Source of the DNA: Sphingomonadales bacterium
GTDB lineage: Bacteria; Pseudomonadota; Alphaproteobacteria; Sphingomonadales; Sphingomonadaceae
Reading direction: 5' to 3'
Length of the DNA stretch: 11,633 nucleotides
Assembly: GCA_024636595.1 (NCBI GenBank)
Contig: JAGXGT010000042.1
Span: forward strand, 1 to 11,633
Below the pieces are notes generated by a model. That model ran no database searches, was not told the DNA's origin, and was given only the letters and a program-made list of their open reading frames with translations. Positions 1-6,066 of this stretch are shown piece by piece. Positions within the stretch are counted from its first letter, which is position 1. Each line of letters begins with the position of its first letter. Both the position numbers and the translations under genes were made by a program.

Positions 1-56
1 AATCCGGACAAGCCGCGCGCAAAAAAAGTCTGCTCGCCAGAGTCACCGGAAAATAA
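1..56 (+). CDS. Possible 3' end of an upstream gene (partial)
   Basis: The third forward frame is open from the window edge and ends at a TAA at 54-56. It gives a short basic tail ending ARKKSLLARVTGK. The composition is plausible for a protein C-terminus, and the stop leaves a 115-nt gap before the P450 that would hold its promoter. The other two forward frames are also open here (to 117 and 129) but give less protein-like sequence. With only 17 residues visible no family can be named. It could equally be non-coding. Confidence 0.25.
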   Translation, partial: SGQAARKKSLLARVTGK

Positions 57-87
57 TCTCGGGATTCACGCCATTTGCCGAAAAGGC

Positions 88-105
88 ATTGACATTACTG
101 TCAAT
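88..105. promoter_or_regulatory. Operator-like palindrome overlapping a -35-like hexamer, upstream of the P450
   Basis: ATTGACA, a 4-nt spacer TTAC, then TGTCAAT: a perfect 7-bp inverted repeat ending 66 nt before the P450 start codon. Its left half contains the consensus -35 hexamer TTGACA at 89-94. No good -10 hexamer is seen 16-18 nt downstream. The size and symmetry resemble operators of TetR-family repressors, which commonly control P450 and degradation genes. Which regulator binds it is not shown, and none is encoded in the window. Confidence 0.5.
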
Positions 106-171
106 AACGCCAGATTGAACAAGTTTTGAAACGCAACCGATTGCAACAACGAGCAACGGCAGGAGAGACTT

Positions 172-1488
172 ATGGCATCCGTTCCGCAAATTGACCTTGA
201 TAATCTGACCACTTCCCCGACCGCCGATGAGGCGCTGGAAGGTTGGTACAAGCGCAACCCTCCGGTCGCGGATAAAGAGGCAAATCCTTGGGATGTCAGC
301 CGGGCCGAACTCTACAGCAAGGATCTCTGGCGCAAGCCGTTTGCGGAAATGCGCGCGACGGCACCGATCAACAAGGTCGAAGGCGGTGTCCACGGCGATT
401 ACTGGAACGTCACGACCTACAAGCCTATTCAGCACGTTGAGGCTCTCCCCGATATATACTCGTCCGATGTTTCGCATGGCGGCATCACGATCGCCGAGCC
501 CGATTTCGATGACTCCGATTTCCAGCTGCCAATGTTCATCGCCATGGACCGGCCCAAACATACCGGCCAGCGGCGCACCGTGGCCCCGGCTTTCACCCCG
601 ACCGAGATGCAGCGGATGGAAAAGGAAATTCGTCAGCGCACCGCCGAGGTGCTTGATGGTCTGCCATGGGGCGAGAAATTTGACTGGGTCGACAAGGTTT
701 CGATCGAACTGACCACTGGCATGCTCGCCATCCTTTTCGGTTTCCCTTGGGAAGACCGCAGGATGCTGACCTACTGGTCCGACTGGGCCGGTGATGTCGA
801 GCTGTCGGTTGCAGAAGATCTCACTGCTCAGCGGCAACAGATATTGTATGAAATGGGCGCCTATTTCACCAAGCTCTGGAATGAACGTGTCAATGCCGAG
901 CCAACCCCGGACCTGATCTCGATGATGATCCATTCGGAGCATATGCGCGACATGGATCCGATGGAATTCATGGGCAATCTGGTGCTGCTGATTGTTGGCG
1001 GCAATGACACCACCCGCAATACTATGTCAGGCGTCGCCTATGGTCTGGGGCAGTTTCCCGAAGAACGGGAGAAGCTGCAGAAAAACCCGGATCTGATTCC
1101 CAATGCGGTGCAGGAAATCATTCGCTGGCAAACGCCGCTCGCCCATATGCGGCGCACCGCGCTGGAAGACCATGACCTGTTCGGCAACCAGATCAAGAAG
1201 GGCGACAAGGTTGTGCTTTGGTATATCTCGGCCAACCGCGACGAAGAGGTTTTCCCGGAGGCCGACAAGATCAAGGTCGACCGCGAAAACGCCCGGCGTC
1301 ATCTGGCGTTCGGCTATGGCATTCACCGCTGCGTCGGAGCCCGTCTCGCCGAGTTGCAAATCCGGATTTTGCTGGAAGAAATGCACAAGCGGCGGATGCA
1401 GGTCAATCCAACCGGCAAGCATCGCCGCGTCCATGCCTGCTTCGTCCACGGCTTCCGCGAGCTGGAAGTCGAACTCTCGAAATATTGA
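172..1488 (+). CDS. CYP153: Cytochrome P450, CYP153-family alkane/fatty-acid terminal hydroxylase
   Basis: A soluble class I bacterial P450 of 438 residues, the usual length. The I-helix oxygen-activation motif GGNDTT is at residues 276-281, the K-helix ExxR at E315-R318 (EIIR), and the heme loop FGYGIHRCVG at 380-389 with Cys387 as the axial ligand. Stretches such as GGITI, PMFIAMDRPKH, LLIVGGNDTTRN, RWQTPLAHMRRTALED and FGYGIHRCVGARLAELQ closely match the CYP153 family as I know it. CYP153 enzymes hydroxylate the terminal carbon of medium-chain alkanes, fatty acids or related aliphatics, using electrons from a ferredoxin and ferredoxin reductase. Neither partner is in this window, so they must be encoded elsewhere. 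The ATG start is supported by AGGAGAG at 161-167, five bases upstream. An operator-like palindrome at 88-105 suggests repressor control. The family call is strong; the exact substrate is unknown. Confidence 0.93.
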   Translation: MASVPQIDLDNLTTSPTADEALEGWYKRNPPVADKEANPWDVSRAELYSKDLWRKPFAEMRATAPINKVEGGVHGDYWNVTTYKPIQHVEALPDIYSSDVSHGGITIAEPDFDDSDFQLPMFIAMDRPKHTGQRRTVAPAFTPTEMQRMEKEIRQRTAEVLDGLPWGEKFDWVDKVSIELTTGMLAILFGFPWEDRRMLTYWSDWAGDVELSVAEDLTAQRQQILYEMGAYFTKLWNERVNAEPTPDLISMMIHSEHMRDMDPMEFMGNLVLLIVGGNDTTRNTMSGVAYGLGQFPEEREKLQKNPDLIPNAVQEIIRWQTPLAHMRRTALEDHDLFGNQIKKGDKVVLWYISANRDEEVFPEADKIKVDRENARRHLAFGYGIHRCVGARLAELQIRILLEEMHKRRMQVNPTGKHRRVHACFVHGFRELEVELSKY

Positions 1489-1568
1489 TCAGTTTCCGTT
1501 CAGGCTTACATCTGTAACCTAAATGCTTCCTGATTCGAATGATTCAGGGAAAATGAAAAGGATTGCAG

Positions 1569-2075
1569 ATGAAATCGCTTGATCGGCGCACGGTTATATC
1601 CGGAACTCTGGCCGCTGCCGGAGCCGTCGGGGTTGTCGGCCTGTCGGGCAAGTTTCTTGATGCGAACGCCCGGGCCGACGGGAAATTCGCGATTCAGCGT
1701 TCGCCGGAAGAATGGAAGAGCCGCCTCGGCGCGGCCCGCTATCGGATATTGCGCCTGGAAGGCACAGAGCGCGCCTATTCCAGCCCGCTGAATGACGAAA
1801 AACGCAAAGGCGTTTATGCTTGCGCCGGGTGCAATCTTGGCCTGTACAAATCGGCGCAAAAATATGATAGCGGCACCGGCTGGCCGAGCTTTTGGGCACC
1901 GATCGCCAAAGACCGGATTGGCACGACCAAAGATTATAAGATAGGCTATCCGCGCACCGAAGTTCACTGCGCGCGCTGCGGCGGGCACCAGGGTCATATA
2001 TTCAACGACGGCCCAAAACCCACCGGCGAGCGGCACTGCATCAACGGTCTCGCGCTAAAATTTATCCCCGCCTGA
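1569..2075 (+). CDS. msrB: Peptide-methionine (R)-S-oxide reductase MsrB, exported (Tat-type signal)
   Basis: This enzyme reduces methionine-R-sulfoxide in proteins back to methionine. It has 168 residues. The N-terminus has twin arginines (R6-R7) followed by a hydrophobic Ala/Gly/Val-rich stretch to about residue 28, typical of a Tat signal, so the mature enzyme is probably periplasmic. The MsrB domain spans about 45-168. Zinc-binding CxxC pairs are C85/C88 and C134/C137. Other motifs are GTGWPSF (102-108), GHIFNDGP (142-149) and the catalytic Cys157 in RHCING, where many MsrB proteins have a Ser in place of this Gly. ATG at 1569 is preferred over the in-frame TTG at 1563 because AAAAGGA at 1556-1562 sits six bases before the ATG. 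The gene begins 80 nt after the P450 and may be read through from it; no terminator is evident between them. It converges on the glyoxalase-like gene with 8 nt between the stops. Confidence 0.93.
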   Translation: MKSLDRRTVISGTLAAAGAVGVVGLSGKFLDANARADGKFAIQRSPEEWKSRLGAARYRILRLEGTERAYSSPLNDEKRKGVYACAGCNLGLYKSAQKYDSGTGWPSFWAPIAKDRIGTTKDYKIGYPRTEVHCARCGGHQGHIFNDGPKPTGERHCINGLALKFIPA

Positions 2076-2087
2076 TCCGCGGATCAG
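2072..2087. terminator. Perfect 16-bp palindrome between convergent genes; possible bidirectional terminator
   Basis: CTGATCCGCGGATCAG is exactly self-complementary and would fold as a 6-bp stem with a CGCG loop on either strand. It contains the TGA stop of msrB (2073-2075) and, on the other strand, the TGA stop of the VOC gene (2084-2086). The T-run after it is only CTTT on the plus strand and is absent next to it on the minus strand, so an intrinsic terminator function is possible but weakly supported. Confidence 0.35.
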
Positions 2088-2461
2088 CTTTCCGGCGCGT
2101 CCACCTGCTGCCAGAATTCCAGCTTGATTCCGTCGCAATCGAGAATCCAGGCAAATTTGCCATATCCCTCGTCGATCTTCCCCAATATCTCTAGACCCTT
2201 TTCTTCAAGCTGTTCCACATAGGCGTCCAGATCATCAACCCGCAGATTGATCATGAACCGCGCCTTGCTGGGCGCCAGATAGTCAGTATCTTCCGCAAAA
2301 TGACTGATCAGACTATAGGGCTTTTCGCCTTTTTCTTCCGACCAATTGAGCATCGGACCATATTCTCCGTCCAGCTCCAGATATTCCTTGTACCATTTGC
2401 GCGTTGCCGCTGGATCTTTCACTTTGTGAAAAACCCCTCCGAGTCCGGTGACCCTTGCCAT
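2084..2461 (-). CDS. VOC-superfamily (glyoxalase/bleomycin-resistance fold) protein
   Basis: A small one-domain protein of 125 residues, the usual length for a single pair of beta-alpha-beta-beta-beta units. The N-terminal GGVFHKVKDPAATRKWYKEYL (from about residue 8) and the C-terminal DCDGIKLEFWQ (108-118) are typical of the vicinal oxygen chelate superfamily. H12 and E115 sit where the first and last metal ligands normally are. Members include lyases, dioxygenases and resistance proteins, so no reaction is assigned. The start is ATG at 2461, because GGAG at 2468-2471 lies six bases upstream; an in-frame GTG at 2473 would put that ribosome site inside the gene. It lies 51 nt after the GT-C gene on the same strand and may be the last gene of that transcript. 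A TATAAT hexamer on the minus strand (2505-2510) could also give it its own promoter. Confidence 0.85.
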   Translation of the reverse strand: MARVTGLGGVFHKVKDPAATRKWYKEYLELDGEYGPMLNWSEEKGEKPYSLISHFAEDTDYLAPSKARFMINLRVDDLDAYVEQLEEKGLEILGKIDEGYGKFAWILDCDGIKLEFWQQVDAPES

Positions 2462-2504
2462 TATAATCTCCACGGTTTTTATTTTTGACGCCCGAGGGGA
2501 AACT

Positions 2505-2510
2505 ATTATA
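2505..2510 (-). promoter_or_regulatory. Possible -10 element upstream of the VOC gene
   Basis: Read on the minus strand this is a perfect TATAAT, lying just past the GT-C stop codon (2513-2515) and about 44 nt before the VOC start. The only -35-like partner is TTGCGA with a 14-nt spacer, which is too short for a normal sigma-70 promoter. The surrounding stretch is AT-rich, so a chance match is likely enough to keep confidence low. Confidence 0.2.
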
Positions 2511-2512
2511 TT

Positions 2513-4285
2513 TTACATCTCGTTTCGCAACCTTATTGGCACCACCCGCCATATAATAAGGCTGTTGTCCCGAATATGGACAGATTGCAGCCAGTCCGGT
2601 TTCTGGCCGCTAACCAGCTGGCCCCAGAGACCTTCGGGATGTTTTTTCGCATAGATGGCGAGCTCCGGCTCCGCGTCACAGGCGACGATATAGCGAATAT
2701 TGTGGGCGTCCAATAACCCGCGCGCCATATCTGGTGAGGAGGTGAAAATCCTGATCTGGTCCGCCATGGACTGGTTGTTGCGATGATGGCTAGTGGCGAG
2801 CACATTATGCGGGGTCAGCAGCAAGATCCGCGGCCCAAAATCAAACGGTGCCACAATGTTGGATCGCGGCAATGCATTAAGCCTGGCTAGCGAATCGTCG
2901 CTCTCACAGAGGGCCCCGCTCGGATTGGCTTCAGGCGCCGTCTCTTTTGCATCAACACTGTTATAAAGGGCGACGGCCAGTGGCCCTGGCATGATCAACA
3001 CCACCACCGCTGCGGTGGCGAAGATGCGCGAAAGCGGACGCCGGATCGCGCGGGCGCGCACAAAGGCTCGATGCACCGCCCATGCCATGAATGGCAAAGC
3101 AAAGGCTGCCGCGACCGCCGTGGCCCGCTGAACGAACAATGACAGTACCAACGCCCAGAGAAAGGCATAGCCGAGGACCACTAATTTGCTGCGATCGATC
3201 TGGCCGGGCTGGACCCGTAGAATATATAACAAGCTCAACAGCCCCACGATGATCGATCCACCAAGCAAGGTGACCATGGTCTTCGGGTTCTGATACCAGA
3301 TCGGTAGGCCTTCGAGAACATTGACCAGCCAATATTCACGAACAAGCGGATCCATCGTGTTGAACGCGCCGCCCAGACATTGCGGGGCTAAGCCCCAGAA
3401 GACCGACATAGCCGCCCCACCGGCAACCGCCAGACTGATGACCCGCAGCAGAATCTTCGCAGGCAGCCATTGGATCGCTGGCAGCAGGACAACGGCCCCC
3501 GCCGTGCAGGCCAGCAAATGCGCTGGCGACATGGCGTCACAATAATTACTGGCGGTGTCAAAACCCCCTTGGGTGGCGAAATAAAGGAGAAAACTGGAGA
3601 CGAGAAAAGTCAGCAGGGTCCAGAACAGCCGGACGCCTTCTTCGGTCTGAAAAACCCAGCGCCAGACTAGCAGCACGACAAAGGCCGCAGATAGCGGCAA
3701 TCCTTCGAGCGAGATCGACAGCCAGAGCGCCAGCGCCGCGCCCAGAGCGATCCCGCCTCGCCGCTTGTTGGGCCAGAATAGGGTCCATAGCGCGGTCAGC
3801 GCGAGGACGATCTGCCAGCCATGATGATCCACCCGCATTGGCCGGATTTGCGCAACGATCGGAACCGCGGTGGCCGTCAGAGCTGCCGCCAATATCGCGA
3901 TATTGCGATCAAAAAGCGGCTCGGTGACTTTCACGACCAGCCACATGGCGATGCCCAGCGTGATCAGCGGCACGATGACCATCGCGGCCGTCTCTGCGGT
4001 GGCTGAACCGAGCAATGGTTTAAGCAGCAGAAACACCAGAGCTAACGGCAGCTCGATCCAGCGCGGCCAGTGCATCGGCTGGCTGTCCGGTTCGCCGATG
4101 CGATACTGCGTGGTGTCAAACCAGCTTTGCCCGCCGAGCCAGTCGTGCAGTTGCACCATGCGCAGCTGGTCGTCCGGGTCCCAGCCAAGGCCGGTCATGA
4201 TCTGCCCGCGAGTGACCAGAATCAAAACCGCGCAGACCGCGAGCCAGATTAGCAATAATGGCAGGTTGCCGCGCAAGCGTTCCAA
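2513..4285 (-). CDS. Polytopic GT-C-type glycosyltransferase with STT3/AglB-like motifs
   Basis: A 590-residue membrane protein with about 11-13 hydrophobic segments up to about residue 440, then a soluble tail of about 150 residues. The first external loop carries WDPDDQLRMVQ (35-45), an acidic motif like the DxD site of GT-C enzymes. A second motif RVDHHGWQ (151-158) resembles the Asp-x-His metal site of archaeal oligosaccharyltransferase AglB/STT3. The tail has PFDFG (480-484) followed by HNVLATSHHRN (493-503), a layout recalling the WWDYG region of STT3 in degenerate form. GT-C enzymes transfer sugars from polyprenyl-phosphate carriers on the outer face of the inner membrane; I infer that role here, but donor and acceptor are unknown. 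The start is TTG at 4285, with AAGGG seven bases upstream inside the end of the preceding gene; no ATG is nearby. It starts 4 nt after the phosphotransferase-like gene, so the two are probably co-translated. The membrane and GT-C call is good; the specific family is uncertain. Confidence 0.75.
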   Translation of the reverse strand: MERLRGNLPLLLIWLAVCAVLILVTRGQIMTGLGWDPDDQLRMVQLHDWLGGQSWFDTTQYRIGEPDSQPMHWPRWIELPLALVFLLLKPLLGSATAETAAMVIVPLITLGIAMWLVVKVTEPLFDRNIAILAAALTATAVPIVAQIRPMRVDHHGWQIVLALTALWTLFWPNKRRGGIALGAALALWLSISLEGLPLSAAFVVLLVWRWVFQTEEGVRLFWTLLTFLVSSFLLYFATQGGFDTASNYCDAMSPAHLLACTAGAVVLLPAIQWLPAKILLRVISLAVAGGAAMSVFWGLAPQCLGGAFNTMDPLVREYWLVNVLEGLPIWYQNPKTMVTLLGGSIIVGLLSLLYILRVQPGQIDRSKLVVLGYAFLWALVLSLFVQRATAVAAAFALPFMAWAVHRAFVRARAIRRPLSRIFATAAVVVLIMPGPLAVALYNSVDAKETAPEANPSGALCESDDSLARLNALPRSNIVAPFDFGPRILLLTPHNVLATSHHRNNQSMADQIRIFTSSPDMARGLLDAHNIRYIVACDAEPELAIYAKKHPEGLWGQLVSGQKPDWLQSVHIRDNSLIIWRVVPIRLRNEM

Positions 4286-4289
4286 AATC

Positions 4290-5612
4290 TTACCCTTCGG
4301 GATGTGAGCCTTTGGCTTTCAGATAAAGCCATGGAACCCGCTCCGGGTCAAATTGTGAACGGTGATGGCGGTCGAAAAACGGTGGCATATGATCGCCGAC
4401 CAGCAATATATCCGCTTCCGGAAAATCGCTCGCGGTAATTTCCTTGATCAGCGCCTTGTCGATATCGTCGAATATGGCAAACTGGCGGCAAATCATTGGA
4501 TAGTCACGGGCCAGCTCGACCGATACCTTTTCGCAATTTTCGGTGTCGAGATTCTGCTGCGTCGGAACGGGTAAATGGGTGTTCAGAGTCAACCAATATT
4601 GAAAAGTCGGCTGGGTCGCGCGCTTCAGATTCTCGGCCAGCATCTTCGGCACCTGCCGGTCGCAGGCACCCGCGAAGACGCCGCCGCACCATTCTGCACC
4701 GCGCTTTTCCAGATCCACCGCGAATTCGCGCTTCTGGAAGCCAATCTTGGGATACCAGTCTTCCCGCTTGAAGAACGGCCCCTTGAAACTGTGCATCACC
4801 TGTGTCGCATAGCCCTTTTTGGCCAACTGCGCGGGCAGGCAATCCAACGTCTTTTGATCATCGGTGTTGAGCAATTCATAGTAATCGCCCCAGCGACCGC
4901 AAAGCTCGCGCATCTCGCCGGAGGTTGTGCTGTTATAGTATAGGGTCGTACCTTGGCTGACTTCATAGCGCGCCTTGACGGCACTATCGTTGTAATAAGC
5001 GAACAGCTTGTCGGACATCGCCTTGTTGCTTTTCGGGACGCCCAGAGATTCGACAATGATCAGCAGCAGATGGCGCTTACCATTGGCGCGGGCAGCAAAG
5101 CCCGACTTGCTGACCGCCGATTCAAACGCTGCGCCAATTGGAGCAGGCCGAAAATAATGGCCGCGCATGCTCTCGCCCACTGCCGCATCCGCGCCGACAA
5201 GTCCGAATATCAACGCCCCACTGAGCAGAATATGCGAAGGTTTCGAGAAATTCGTGTCGCGCTTCAGCAGGAACCAGCTGGCGATCAATATGCCAACAAC
5301 GACTACCGCTGCGGCGATATACTCGATCGAGTTGCCGGGCTTGATCTCGGAAAAAAACTGCAGAGAATAAACCATCACAGCAGCAAAGGCGAGCCACTGC
5401 ACCGCCCGCGGTATGCGTTTTACGACCAAGCCGACGAGACCCGCCAGCGCAATCGGAATGGTGCGCGGCGGGGCGCCGACCATCCACATCGCCATGAACG
5501 GAATATTGGCGAGCATAATCCAGACCAGAGCCCAGTTCATGAATTTCGTTAGGTCTGCACCGAAGCGATGCGCTTGTGTGGGCGTCTTCAGCGTCAAATC
5601 CATATAGCTCAC
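4290..5612 (-). CDS. Membrane-anchored sulfatase-like (alkaline phosphatase superfamily) phosphotransferase
   Basis: 440 residues. About five N-terminal membrane segments lie between residues 27 and 146, then a periplasmic catalytic domain runs from about 175 to the end. It has the signature of LtaS/OpgB/EptA-type enzymes: IIVESLG (185-191) with metal ligand E188, STTSGE (228-233) with T229 or T230 as the likely nucleophile, H345 in LNTHLP, and D407/H408 in VGDHMP. Enzymes of this type move phosphoglycerol or phosphoethanolamine from a phospholipid head group to a glycan or lipid outside the inner membrane, which fits this cluster; hydrolysis is an alternative. Six Cys residues in the periplasmic domain could form disulfides. 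The GTG start at 5612 overlaps the GtrA stop by 4 nt (GTGA), suggesting coupled translation. An ATG nine bases further in (5603), preceded by GGTGAG, is an equally possible start giving 437 residues. Confidence 0.85.
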   Translation of the reverse strand: MSYMDLTLKTPTQAHRFGADLTKFMNWALVWIMLANIPFMAMWMVGAPPRTIPIALAGLVGLVVKRIPRAVQWLAFAAVMVYSLQFFSEIKPGNSIEYIAAAVVVVGILIASWFLLKRDTNFSKPSHILLSGALIFGLVGADAAVGESMRGHYFRPAPIGAAFESAVSKSGFAARANGKRHLLLIIVESLGVPKSNKAMSDKLFAYYNDSAVKARYEVSQGTTLYYNSTTSGEMRELCGRWGDYYELLNTDDQKTLDCLPAQLAKKGYATQVMHSFKGPFFKREDWYPKIGFQKREFAVDLEKRGAEWCGGVFAGACDRQVPKMLAENLKRATQPTFQYWLTLNTHLPVPTQQNLDTENCEKVSVELARDYPMICRQFAIFDDIDKALIKEITASDFPEADILLVGDHMPPFFDRHHRSQFDPERVPWLYLKAKGSHPEG

Positions 5613-6061
5613 CGGAACACCCCATATTTGCGGGCAAAGAATACGGCGAAGAAGCTGACGGCAACGGCGGCTGCCTTGGCCATAACGGGTAGGACGCCGG
5701 CACTGGTCAACCCACTGACCATAGAAACCGTGATCCCCAGACCGAGCACGGCAGTGCCAATGAAGCCTAACCGCTGCAAGTGCAAAGCCGCGCCATCGCG
5801 GGCCTTGCCTGGAAAAACAAAACTGGATGAAATCAGCCAGTGCACGACAATGCCTGCGCTATAGCCCGCTGCCGATGCCCACCCCGGATCGACCACCAAA
5901 GCGACCAAGACCATGAACAGGGCCACATCGAAGGCGAGACTGACAACGCTCGCCAGCAAATAGCGAGTAATGGAAAAACGGTTGAGGATAGCGAGAGGGC
6001 CGGGCAGATTTGCCGCCCAACCGCCAATGGTCGACCGTCTGTCTGCGCCGCTGCGTTCCAT
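5609..6061 (-). CDS. GtrA-family membrane protein (likely polyprenyl-phosphate sugar flippase)
   Basis: 150 residues with four membrane segments at about 34-56, 62-82, 98-118 and 126-144, the standard GtrA layout. The family-typical short loop SSFVFPGKARD (79-89) follows segment 2, and the basic end FFARKYGVFR closes the protein. GtrA proteins are thought to move a polyprenyl-phosphate-linked sugar across the inner membrane for use by a GT-C transferase, which matches the downstream GT-C gene. The usual partner GtrB, which makes the lipid-linked sugar, is absent from the window. The ATG lies 5 nt after the stop of the FAD oxidoreductase gene and has no clear Shine-Dalgarno, so translation probably depends on coupling. 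The N-terminal 30 residues before the first segment are longer than in many family members. Confidence 0.88.
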   Translation of the reverse strand: MERSGADRRSTIGGWAANLPGPLAILNRFSITRYLLASVVSLAFDVALFMVLVALVVDPGWASAAGYSAGIVVHWLISSSFVFPGKARDGAALHLQRLGFIGTAVLGLGITVSMVSGLTSAGVLPVMAKAAAVAVSFFAVFFARKYGVFR

Positions 6062-6066
6062 GAGAT

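Noticed and set aside
1..46. Minus-strand open frame starting with GTG at 46 and running off the left edge
   Set aside because: Only 15 codons are visible, there is no ribosome site, and the residues do not match the usual N-terminus of a TetR or other regulator.
43..942. Long minus-strand open frame of 299 codons opposite the P450 gene
   Set aside because: It lies wholly opposite a strongly supported P450 with catalytic motifs. It shows no recognisable domain, and such antisense frames are common in GC-rich genes.
1529..1548. Imperfect hairpin between the P450 and msrB (CCTGA / TCAGG)
   Set aside because: The 5-bp stem is interrupted by a mismatch and no T-run follows, so it is too weak to call a terminator.
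2485..2512. Plus-strand TTGACG with TATATT at 16-bp spacing
   Set aside because: It points into the 3' end of the minus-strand GT-C gene and there is no plus-strand gene for it to drive; AT-rich chance match.
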